A program made the translations under genes and the position numbers. A stretch of 64,000 nt of DNA, from the NCBI RefSeq assembly GCF_022815905.2, contig NZ_CP119327.1, positions 434,001-498,000 of the forward strand. Direction: 5' to 3'. Under the pieces are notes generated by a model that did no database searches, had not been told where the DNA came from, and saw only the letters and a list, made by a program, of their open reading frames with translations. Positions 38,601 to 45,332 of this stretch are shown here, one piece after another. Each line of letters starts with the position of its first letter. Position 1 is the first letter of the stretch. The DNA comes from Staphylococcus sp. NRL 16/872 (GTDB lineage: Bacteria; Bacillota; Bacilli; Staphylococcales; Staphylococcaceae).

Positions 38601-41600
38601 GACGTTCAATTACATTACCAAAAGGTCAAGATGGTCACTCAATTGGTATTCAAACAACAGCGAAATCACCAAACGGAGATACCGTGATTACATTTACAGA
38701 TGGTAAAACAATCACAATACCGAAAGGTGACCGAGGAGAAAATGGCCGAGACGGTCAAAATGGCACATCGATTACAATTACAACAACAGGCACAGATAGT
38801 GCAGGTAACACTGTAATTACATTTAGCGATGGCAAAACAGTAACTGTACCAAAAGGTCAAGATGGCCACTCAATTGGTATCCAAGCCATCACACAAAATA
38901 CGGCTGGTGATACAGTAGTAACATTCACCGACGGTAAGTCAATGACAATACCAAAAGGTAGAGATGGCCAAAACGGACATGACGGCCAAAATGGTCGAGA
39001 TGGTCAATCAATTGTAATCACAAATACTCATATCGACGGTTCAGGTAATACAGTGATTACGTTCAATGATGGACGTTCAATAACATTACCGAAAGGTCAA
39101 GACGGTCAATCAATTGGCATTCAAACAACAGCGAAATCACCAAACGGCGATACAGTGATCACATTTACAGATGGTAAAACAATCACAATACCGAAAGGTG
39201 ATAGAGGTGACCGAGGAGAAAATGGTCGAGATGGCCAAAATGGTACATCGATTACAATTACAACTACAAGCACAGATAATGCAGGAAATACTGTCATTAC
39301 ATTTAGCGATGGCAAAACAGTAACTGTACCAAAAGGTCAAGACGGTCACTCAGTCGGTATCCAAGCCATCACACAAAATACAGCTGGCGATACAATAGTG
39401 ACATTTACCGATGGTAAGTCAATGACAATACCAAAAGGTCGAGATGGCCAAAATGGACGTGATGGCCAATCAATCGTAATCACAAATACCCATACAGATG
39501 GTTCAGGTAATACAGTGATTACGTTCAACGACGGACGTTCAATAACATTACCGAAAGGTCAAGATGGTCACTCAATTGGTATTCAAACAACATCGAAATC
39601 TCCAAACGGAGATATAGTGGTTAGATTTACAGATGGTAAAACAATCACAATACCGAAAGGTGATAGAGGTGAAAACGGTCGAGACGGTCAAAATGGCACA
39701 TCGATTACAATTACAACAACAGGCACAGATAGTGCAGGAAATACTGTCATTACATTTAGTGATGGCAAAACAGTAACTGTACCAAAAGGCCAAGATGGCC
39801 ACTCAATTGGTATCCAAGCCATCACACAAAATACGGCTGGCGATACCGTAGTGACATTTACCGACGGTAAGTCAATGACAATACCAAAAGGTAGAGATGG
39901 CCAAAACGGTCGAGATGGTCAATCAATCGTAATCACAGATACCCATATCGACGGTTCAGGTAACACAGTAATCACGTTCAATGATGGACGCTCAATAACA
40001 TTACCGAAAGGTCAAGACGGTCAATCAATTGGTATTCAAACAACAGCGAAATCACCAAATGGAGATACCGTGATTACATTTACGGATGGTAAAACAATCA
40101 CAATACCGAAAGGTGACAAAGGTGACCGAGGAGAAAATGGTCGAGATGGCCAAAATGGTACATCGATTACAATTACAACTACAAGCACAGATAGTGCAGG
40201 AAATACTGTCATTACATTTAGCGATGGCAAAACAGTAACTGTACCAAAAGGTCAAGATGGCCACTCAATTGGTATCCAAGCTATCACACAAAATGCGGCT
40301 GGCGATACAGTAGTAACATTTACCGATGGTAAGTCAATGACAATACCAAAAGGTAGAGATGGCCAAAATGGACGAGATGGTCAATCAATCGTAATCACAG
40401 ATACCCATACAGACAGTTCAGGTAATACAGTGATTACGTTCAACGACGGACGTTCAATAACATTACCGAAAGGTCAAGATGGTCACTCAATTGGTATTCA
40501 AACAACATCGAAATCACCAAACGGAGATACAGTGATCACATTTACAGATGGTAAAACAATCACAATACCGAAAGGTGACCGAGGAGAAAATGGTCGAGAT
40601 GGCCAAAATGGTACATCGATTACAATTACAACAACAGGCACAGATAGTGCAGGAAATACTGTCATTACATTTAGTGATGGCAAAACAGTAACCGTACCAA
40701 AAGGTCAAGATGGCCACTCAGTTGGTATCCAAGCCATCACACAAAATACAGCTGGCGATACCGTAGTGACATTTACCGATGGTAAGTCAATGACAATACC
40801 AAAAGGTAGAGATGGCCAAAACGGTAGAGATGGTCAATCAATCGTAATCACAAATACCCATACAGACGGTTCAGGTAATACAGTGATTACGTTCAATGAC
40901 GGACGTTCAATTACATTACCAAAAGGTCAAGATGGCCACTCAATTGGTATCCAAGCCATCACACAAAATACGGCTGGCGATACCGTAGTGACATTTACCG
41001 ACGGTAAGTCAATGACAATACCAAAAGGTAGAGATGGCCAAAACGGCCGAGACGGCCAAAATGGTCGAGATGGTCAATCAATTGTAATCACAAATACTCA
41101 TACCGACGGTTCAGGTAATACAGTGATTACGTTCAATGATGGACGCTCAATAACATTACCGAAAGGTCAAGACGGTCAATCAATTGGCATTCAAACAACA
41201 TCGAAATCACCAAACGGCGATACAGTGATCACATTTACAGATGGTAAAACAATCACAATACCGAAAGGTGATAGAGGTGAAAACGGCCGAGACGGTCAAA
41301 ATGGCACATCGATTACAATTACAACTACAGGCACAGATAGTGCAGGAAATACTGTCATTACATTTAGCGATGGCAAAACAGTAACTGTACCAAAAGGTCA
41401 AGATGGCCACTCAATTGGTATCCAAGCCATCACACAAAATGCGGCTGGCGATACAGTAGTAACATTTACCGATGGTAAGTCAATGACAATACCAAAAGGT
41501 AGAGATGGCCAAAACGGTAGAGATGGTCAATCAATCGTAATCACAAATACCCATACCGACGGTTCAGGTAATACAGTGATTACGTTCAATGACGGACGTT

Positions 41601-44299
41601 CAATTACATTACCAAAAGGTCAAGATGGTCACTCAATTGGTATTCAAACAACATCGAAATCACCAAGTGGAGATACAGTGATCACATTTACAGATGGTAA
41701 GTCAATGACAATACCGAAAGGTGAAAAAGGTGAAAATGGCACATCGATTACAATTACAACAACAGGCACAGATAGTGCAGGTAACACTGTCATTACATTT
41801 AGCGATGGCAAAACAGTAACTGTACCAAAAGGTCAAGATGGTCACTCAATTGGTATCCAAGCCATCACACAAAATACGGCTGGCGATACCGTAGTGACAT
41901 TTACCGACGGTAAGTCAATGACAATACCAAAAGGTAGAGATGGCCAAAACGGCCGAGACGGCCAAAATGGTCGAGATGGTCAATCAATTGTAATCACAAA
42001 TACTCATACCGACGGTTCAGGTAATACAGTGATTACGTTCAATGATGGACGCTCAATAACATTACCGAAAGGTCAAGACGGTCAATCAATTGGCATTCAA
42101 ACAACATCGAAATCACCAAACGGCGATACAGTGATCACATTCACCGACGGTAAAACAATCACAATACCAAAAGGTCAAGATGGCCAAAATGGCCGAGACG
42201 GTCAAAACGGTAGAGATGGTCAATCAATTGTGATCACAAATACACATACAGACGACGCAGGCAACACAGTGATTACGTTCAACGACGGACGTTCAATTAC
42301 CTTACCGAAAGGTCAAGATGGTTACTCAATTGGTATTCAAACAACATCGAAATCACCAAACGGAGATACAGTGATTACATTTACAGATGGTAAAACAATC
42401 ACAATACCGAAAGGTGATAAAGGTGAAGATGGACGAAATGGCACATCGATTACAATTACAACAACAGGTACAGATAGTGCAGGAAATACTGTCATTACAT
42501 TTAGTGATGGCAAAACAGTAACCGTACCAAAAGGTAAAGATGGCCACTCAATCGGTATCCAAGCCATCACACAAAATGCGAACGGCGATACAGTAGTAAC
42601 ATTCACCGATGGTAAGTCAATGACAATACCAAAAGGTAAAGATGGCCAAGATGGACGAGATGGCCAATCAATTGTAATCACAAATACTCATACTGACGGC
42701 GCGGGTAATACAGTGATTATGTTCAATAACGGACGTACAATAACATTACCGAAAGGTCAAGACGGTCATTCAATTGGCATTCAAACAACAGCGAAATTAC
42801 CAAATGGAGATACTGTAATCACATTTACGGATGGTAAAACAATCACAATACCGAAAGGTGAAAATGGTCAATCCATAACTATTACTAGTCAAAGAATAAC
42901 TTCGAGTGGCGATACAATAATTGTATTTTCAGACGGTCATTCTGTAACGATACCAAGAGGTCAAGATGGTCATTCTGTAACTATTAAAGAAACTCATAAA
43001 GATAAAGATGGCAATACCGTTGTAGTATTTAGTTATGGAAATAATATTACAATTGAAAAAGGTCGCGATGGACGAGACGGACGTGATGGTCGAGACGGTC
43101 GCGATGGCAGAGATGGCCAAAACGGCTATAACGGATACAACGGCCAAAATGGAAATAATGGCTATAATGGTCAAAATGGTAACAATGTTTATAACGGTAC
43201 TACAGTAAAAATTATTGGCCAAAGAATTACAAAAGAAGGAAATACAATCATTGAATTTAGTGACGGTAACTCTGTAACAATACCAAGAGGTCAAGATGGT
43301 CATTCAGTTACTATAAAAGAGACATATAAAGATCAAAATGGTAATTCAGTTGTAGTATTTAGTGATGGACATAAAATTACAGTTGAAAATGGTCGAGATG
43401 GCCAAAATGGTAGCTCAATTACAATTGTCGGTCAAAGAATTACAAAAGAAGGAAATACAGTCATCGAATTTAGTGATGGACATTCAGTGACAATACCAAA
43501 AGGCCAAGATGGCCACTCTGTTATTACTAAAGAAACATATAAAGATCAAAACGGTAATACAGTTATTGTCTTTAGTGATAATAAAAAATTAATCGTTGAA
43601 GGATCATCTTCAGCACCAAAATATAATCCAACTACTGTACCAAATGTAGTAACTAATTACTATATTGATAACCATGGAAATACTATTATATTGTTAGCAG
43701 ATGGTAGACAATTATGCGTGCCATGTTTAAATGGTAAAGCATCTACAATTCAATATTATTATCTTGATAATGATGGCAATATTCATATTGATTTAACTAA
43801 TCATCCAAGTATTGTAATACCAAGACAACCAATTGCACCACATCACATGGATTATAAATATTACAATCACCGTGAATTCGGTCATCATAACGATTTTAAT
43901 TATGATCATTCTAAATACCATACTCCATATGGTTATGAGCAACATAGATATAATAATGGACATGAATACTATGAAGTTAATAATCAACATAGTTTCAATA
44001 ATTACGCACATAACCATCAAGAACATAACGGATTTAATTATGATAGAGACATAAATCAACATGGTCATTCTCAACAACATGATCAATATACTAAATCTAA
44101 TTATCGTTCTCATGTTAACTACCATGGACATGGTTACACTATGACTGAAGCTATGAAACAATATAGAACAGTAGTAGCAAGAAAATATGCATTACCTAAT
44201 ACAGGTGAGTCAGGATCATTATCATTAAGTTATTTAATGGCACTTATTGGAAGCATGTTATTACTTGGTGGTTATAAAAAAAGACAACAAACTAAATAA
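29672..44299 (+). CDS. Giant collagen-like LPXTG cell-wall protein with about 100 beta-module/Gly-X-Y repeats
   Basis: About 4,875 residues from TTG 29672 (AAGGAAGTGA 6 bases upstream; the in-frame GTG at 29663 lies in that site). Order: YSIRK-type signal (YSIRKFTIGTASILVG, residues about 20-50, ending NEAQAQ); a Glu/Lys/Asn-rich disordered stretch to about 175; an adhesin-like beta-rich head to about 480; one G5-like domain about 487-551; one Ig-like domain about 571-645; the repeat region about 690-4642; two degenerate modules; a His/Tyr/Asn-rich tail about 4717-4835; LPNTG at 4841, a membrane helix and KKRQQTK. Export, anchoring by SrtA and a surface role are secure by motif. Adhesion, biofilm or spacing functions are inference. 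The frame is open throughout. I cannot name the 31-residue module family. Confidence 0.95.
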   Translation: MKEKSNNKIGPFLNRHNNYSIRKFTIGTASILVGTTLIFGLSNEAQAQSNDGSKQAIEQSSDEQAIAPPQTNESQNNTEVKKIEQKPNVDEESVNASSTTKETQDNKVDKTKINDNNEVSDEHKEVEKSDNSKKEDVKVEKVDNKEKVKQEESKDSSNSTKETKKDLHYQDNTRERAASLEATYPSGDVEVDTSAIPEAPQEFITQYNKSTNREKLIHDLLTDSYDEADVAEILKRVNINLNNTTAQEAFKAIMSAGIKYANEQTSRYSVYAVTPSSSNKINNQNVNSVADLKRIVGVNPQNGLTITGRGHTAVDQAPVNYTLHAQPNRRNNTMDFTVTWKVDPSASEHAHMAELAGFNFGSGYNVPSTITGSYTTTGGRTISNNMNMVTQGRFNYPKGYVFTSRLQITRLFVNNGGRIEYRFSLPVRNWNGDLGFNGYVDMFTDGEENPTSQFNPSSFQNYFYEEGKVQGDGNVDAHIVSTDDASDVQVVPFQTEYVVSKDVPVGQQVVQREGRNGKHGTLYTSVSYNNQFIGRFVKQTYDEAPVNRIVAIGVGAVNDSNLSGPLAPIIEPQLSGANTVSGETSPNAQLAIYVAGREYHTTADSNGRFNLNLPNYSLQEGDRISAIATLDGKKSSPGKTIVPRDGRTPNLNTNVQRGVDNNRKPGSWVTITNATTGQQISRFFVPDGLPGQDGRSITITDEHLDPSTGERVIIFSDGRTIRIPKGEKGDKGDKGDRGQTGATGARGPQGAAGHSITITSTTVDSDGNTIVHFSDRTTLKIPKGPKGDKGDRGQTGARGPQGPAGQSITITNISKDNDGNTTVEFSDHSSMIIPAGVRGQDGTSIGIKTISTQTNGDTVVTFTDGKTMTIPKGAKGDKGDRGQAGARGADGHSITITSNTVEANGDRRIVFSDHTTLVIPKGDKGDKGDNGTSIGITNIDTDSAGNKVVHFTDGKIMIVPKGDNGTSIGIQTIIPQTSGDIVVTFTDGKTMTIPKGAKGDRGDNGTSIGITRIETDRAGNKVVHFSDGKTMTIPKGHDGTSIGIRSITSQENGDTIVTFTDGKTMTIPKGAKGDRGEDGANGQSITIISNIVEPNGDRKIVFSDNTCLIIPKGDKGDKGDKGDNGTSIGITNIEIDVTGNQVVHFTDGKTMIVPKGDKGDKGDNGTSIGIQTITSHFNGDTVVTFTDGKTMIIPKGAKGDKGDKGEVGARGADGHSITIISRTIEPNGDRKIVFSDNTCLIIPKGDKGDRGDNGTSISITTIDTDTTGNKVVHFSDGKTMIVPKGQDGTSIGIQTTTKSSNGDTIITFTNGKTITIPKGDKGDRGDNGTSIGITNIETNTSGDKVVHFTDGKTMIVPKGQDGTSIGIRTITPQANGDTVVIFTDGKTMTIRKGDKGDRGEVGARGADGHSITITSNTVTSNGDRRIVFSDNTSVIIPKGDKGDKGDRGDNGTSIGIQTITPQANGDTVVIFTDGKTMTIHKGDKGDRGEVGARGADGHSITITSNTVTSNGDRRIVFSDNTSVIIPKGDKGDKGDRGDNGTSVGITNIETDISGNKIVHFTDGKAMTIPKGQDGISIGILSIKSQENGDTVVTFTDGKTMTIPKGAKGDRGEVGARGADGHSITITSNIVKSNGDRKITFSDNTSIIIPKGDKGDRGDNGTSISITQIETATNGNKIVHFSDGKVMEIPKGERGETGHDGTSITITNISTDESDNTIVHFSDGKSISIPKGQEGRSIGIQNISKNAQGDTVVTFTDGKSITIPKGERGEKGQDGQNGHDGKSIVITDTHIDEVGNTIITFNDGRSITIPKGQDGHSIEIQSVDRNQQGDTVIVFTNGKSVTIPKGDRGEKGHDGISISITSTETDSSGNTIVHFSDGRSITIPKGHDGQSVGIKTTTTLPSGDTLVTFTDGKSITIPKGEKGQDGHSITILSNTVEQNGDRKVTFSDNTSIIIPKGDKGDRGENGRDGQSIVITDSHVDSVGNTVITFNDGRSITLPKGQDGYSIGIQTTTKSPNGDTVITFTDGKTITIPKGEKGENGRDGQNGTSITITTTGTDSAGNTVITFSDGKTVTVPKGQDGHSIGIQAITQNTAGDTVVTFTDGKSMTIPKGRDGQNGRDGQSIVVTNTHTDGSGNTVITFNDGRSITLPKGQDGHSVGIQAITQNTAGDTIVTFTDGKSMTIPKGRDGQNGRDGQSIVITNTHTDGSGNTVITFNDGRSITLPKGQDGHSIGIQTTSKSPNGDIVVRFTDGKTITIPKGDRGENGRDGQNGTSITITTTGTDSAGNTVITFSDGKTVTVPKGQDGHSIGIQAITQNTAGDTVVTFTDGKSMTIPKGRDGQNGRDGQSIVITDTHTDGSGNTVITFNDGRSITLPKGQDGQSIGIQTTAKSPNGDTVITFTDGKTITIPKGDKGDRGENGRDGQNGTSITITTTSTDSAGNTVITFSDGKTVTVPKGQDGHSIGIQAITQNTAGDTVVTFTDGKSMTIPKGRDGQNGHDGQNGRDGQSIVITNTHIDGSGNTVITFNDGRSITLPKGQDGQSIGIQTTAKSPNGDTVITFTDGKTITIPKGDRGENGRDGQNGTSITITTTGTDSAGNTVITFSDGKTVTVPKGQDGHSVGIQAITQNTAGDTIVTFTDGKSMTIPKGRDGQNGRDGQSIVITNTHTDSSGNTVITFNDGRSITLPKGQDGHSIGIQTTTKSSNGDTVITFTDGKTITIPKGDKGDRGENGRDGQNGTSITITTTGTDSAGNTIITFSDGKTVTVPKGQDGQSIGIQTITQNTAGDTVVTFTDGKSMTIPKGRDGQNGRDGQSIVITDTHTDGSGNTVITFNDGHTITLPKGQDGHSIGIQTTSKSPNGDTVVTFTDGKTITIPKGEKGENGTSITITTTSTDSAGNTVITFSDGKTVTVPKGQDGHSIGIQAITQNTAGDTVVTFTDGKSMTIPKGRDGQNGRDGRSIVITNTHTDGSGNTVITFNDGRSITLPKGQDGHSIGIQTTAKSPNGDTVITFTDGKTITIPKGDRGENGRDGQNGTSITITTTGTDSAGNTVITFSDGKTVTVPKGQDGHSIGIQAITQNTAGDTVVTFTDGKSMTIPKGRDGQNGHDGQNGRDGQSIVITNTHIDGSGNTVITFNDGRSITLPKGQDGQSIGIQTTAKSPNGDTVITFTDGKTITIPKGDRGDRGENGRDGQNGTSITITTTSTDNAGNTVITFSDGKTVTVPKGQDGHSVGIQAITQNTAGDTIVTFTDGKSMTIPKGRDGQNGRDGQSIVITNTHTDGSGNTVITFNDGRSITLPKGQDGHSIGIQTTSKSPNGDIVVRFTDGKTITIPKGDRGENGRDGQNGTSITITTTGTDSAGNTVITFSDGKTVTVPKGQDGHSIGIQAITQNTAGDTVVTFTDGKSMTIPKGRDGQNGRDGQSIVITDTHIDGSGNTVITFNDGRSITLPKGQDGQSIGIQTTAKSPNGDTVITFTDGKTITIPKGDKGDRGENGRDGQNGTSITITTTSTDSAGNTVITFSDGKTVTVPKGQDGHSIGIQAITQNAAGDTVVTFTDGKSMTIPKGRDGQNGRDGQSIVITDTHTDSSGNTVITFNDGRSITLPKGQDGHSIGIQTTSKSPNGDTVITFTDGKTITIPKGDRGENGRDGQNGTSITITTTGTDSAGNTVITFSDGKTVTVPKGQDGHSVGIQAITQNTAGDTVVTFTDGKSMTIPKGRDGQNGRDGQSIVITNTHTDGSGNTVITFNDGRSITLPKGQDGHSIGIQAITQNTAGDTVVTFTDGKSMTIPKGRDGQNGRDGQNGRDGQSIVITNTHTDGSGNTVITFNDGRSITLPKGQDGQSIGIQTTSKSPNGDTVITFTDGKTITIPKGDRGENGRDGQNGTSITITTTGTDSAGNTVITFSDGKTVTVPKGQDGHSIGIQAITQNAAGDTVVTFTDGKSMTIPKGRDGQNGRDGQSIVITNTHTDGSGNTVITFNDGRSITLPKGQDGHSIGIQTTSKSPSGDTVITFTDGKSMTIPKGEKGENGTSITITTTGTDSAGNTVITFSDGKTVTVPKGQDGHSIGIQAITQNTAGDTVVTFTDGKSMTIPKGRDGQNGRDGQNGRDGQSIVITNTHTDGSGNTVITFNDGRSITLPKGQDGQSIGIQTTSKSPNGDTVITFTDGKTITIPKGQDGQNGRDGQNGRDGQSIVITNTHTDDAGNTVITFNDGRSITLPKGQDGYSIGIQTTSKSPNGDTVITFTDGKTITIPKGDKGEDGRNGTSITITTTGTDSAGNTVITFSDGKTVTVPKGKDGHSIGIQAITQNANGDTVVTFTDGKSMTIPKGKDGQDGRDGQSIVITNTHTDGAGNTVIMFNNGRTITLPKGQDGHSIGIQTTAKLPNGDTVITFTDGKTITIPKGENGQSITITSQRITSSGDTIIVFSDGHSVTIPRGQDGHSVTIKETHKDKDGNTVVVFSYGNNITIEKGRDGRDGRDGRDGRDGRDGQNGYNGYNGQNGNNGYNGQNGNNVYNGTTVKIIGQRITKEGNTIIEFSDGNSVTIPRGQDGHSVTIKETYKDQNGNSVVVFSDGHKITVENGRDGQNGSSITIVGQRITKEGNTVIEFSDGHSVTIPKGQDGHSVITKETYKDQNGNTVIVFSDNKKLIVEGSSSAPKYNPTTVPNVVTNYYIDNHGNTIILLADGRQLCVPCLNGKASTIQYYYLDNDGNIHIDLTNHPSIVIPRQPIAPHHMDYKYYNHREFGHHNDFNYDHSKYHTPYGYEQHRYNNGHEYYEVNNQHSFNNYAHNHQEHNGFNYDRDINQHGHSQQHDQYTKSNYRSHVNYHGHGYTMTEAMKQYRTVVARKYALPNTGESGSLSLSYLMALIGSMLLLGGYKKRQQTK
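31741..43600 (+). repeat. Intragenic modular repeats: 31-residue beta module plus collagen-like Gly-X-Y tract, about 101 copies
   Basis: By hand count about 101 modules follow the pattern x-S-I-x-I-(8-9x)-G-[DN]-T-V-[IV]-x-F-[ST]-D-G-K-(3x)-[IV]-P-K-G. Nearly all are exactly 31 residues; the first has 32. Each is followed by 1 to about 9 Gly-X-Y triplets (15 at 43066-43198). Linker length changes in steps of three residues. N-terminal linkers are GDK/GDR/GAR-rich; later ones are GQD, GRD and GQN. From about 35.5 kb a four-module super-unit of about 453-471 bases dominates. The copies are diverged synonymously but include nearly identical long blocks. Confidence 0.93.
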
Positions 44300-44311
44300 T
44301 AATTAGTTGGT

Positions 44312-44349
44312 AAAACTCCTCTTGTGATAGATCAAGAGGAGTTTTATTT
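44312..44349 (+). terminator. Terminator of the giant surface protein gene
   Basis: AAAACTCCTCTTG-loop-CAAGAGGAGTTTTATTTAT, 12 bases after the stop. Confidence 0.9.
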
Positions 44350-44472
44350 ATATTTTTGAATGAAGTTTCAAAATATGAATATAGTTTCAACCTCATTTAG
44401 TGAACTTTAATCATAAAAGGGGGATAGATATAATTGTTTTAAATAAAACGTTAAATTTAAGGGGGAGCTTTT

Positions 44473-45270
44473 ATGGTTAAAGCAATTGCTGTGGATATGG
44501 ATGGGACATTTTTAGATTCAAATAAGGAATATGATACAGCTCGTTTTAATAAAATTTTTCAAGAGTTGAAGCAACGTAATATAGAATTTATTGCTGCAAG
44601 TGGTAATCAATTTGCGAAACTGAAATCAATATTTGGTGAAAGAGATATGTTCTTTATTTCGGAAAATGGAGCAGTCATTTATCATGGTACAGACTTATAT
44701 AATTATCGCAGTTTTAGTCAAGATGAGTATACGGAAGTCGTCAATTATCTAAATAATGAAAGAAAGATTGATGAATTTATCGTATGTGGTTTGAAAAGCG
44801 CATATATTTTAAAAAATACGAGTGAGGCTTTTAAGAAAGATGCACATTTCTATTATCATCAGTTAGAAGAAATTGATTCATTTCAACCACTACCAGATGA
44901 TGAATATGTCAAAATAGCGTTAAACATTAATCGCGATACGCATTCAACATTGGATGCTGATTTAGAAGAAAAGTTTAGCGATACAATCAAACTTGTGTCA
45001 AGTGGTCATAACAGTATTGATATTATCATGCCTAACATGACTAAAGGGCAAGCGCTCAAACGGTTATTAAATGAGTGGAATATGGAGGCGTCAGAGTTGA
45101 TGGCATTTGGAGATGCGAATAATGATAAAGACATGTTAGAATTCGCAAAATATAGCTATGTAATGGCAAATAGCCAAGATCAATCTTTATTCGATATCGC
45201 TAGTGCAGTAGCACCAAGTAATGATGAACAAGGTGTTTTACAAATCATTGAACAAGAAGTATTAAAATAG
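44473..45270 (+). CDS. Cof-type HAD-superfamily phosphatase
   Basis: 265 residues. HAD motif I is at the start (VDMDGTFLDS, residues about 7-16, nucleophile and acid/base Asp), motif II as AASGNQ near residue 42, Lys of motif III in KGQALKRLL near residue 195, and motif IV as FGDANNDKDML near residue 217. The C2B-type cap lies between motifs II and III. Such enzymes hydrolyse sugar phosphates, flavin precursors or other phosphometabolites; the substrate is not evident. A strong GGGGGAG ribosome site precedes the ATG. It stands alone between two terminators. Confidence 0.9.
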   Translation: MVKAIAVDMDGTFLDSNKEYDTARFNKIFQELKQRNIEFIAASGNQFAKLKSIFGERDMFFISENGAVIYHGTDLYNYRSFSQDEYTEVVNYLNNERKIDEFIVCGLKSAYILKNTSEAFKKDAHFYYHQLEEIDSFQPLPDDEYVKIALNINRDTHSTLDADLEEKFSDTIKLVSSGHNSIDIIMPNMTKGQALKRLLNEWNMEASELMAFGDANNDKDMLEFAKYSYVMANSQDQSLFDIASAVAPSNDEQGVLQIIEQEVLK

Positions 45271-45276
45271 GCAAGA

Positions 45277-45313
45277 AAAAAGCTGAAGTCTCAAATAGAG
45301 ATTTCAGCTTTTG
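45277..45313. terminator. Bidirectional terminator between HAD phosphatase gene and ddh
   Basis: AAAAGCTGAAGTCTC and GAGATTTCAGCTTTT form a 15-bp stem flanked by A and T runs between convergent genes. Confidence 0.85.
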
Positions 45314-45332
45314 TAATTTATAGTGTAATGTC

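Noticed and set aside
33181-42681. Many open frames of 60-124 codons on the minus strand within the giant gene
   Set aside because: They recur with the repeat period, have no ribosome sites, and are the reverse-frame shadows of the modular repeats.
31741-43600. Regular repeats that might suggest a CRISPR array
   Set aside because: The repeats are coding, in one open frame, with variable spacing and no unique spacers.
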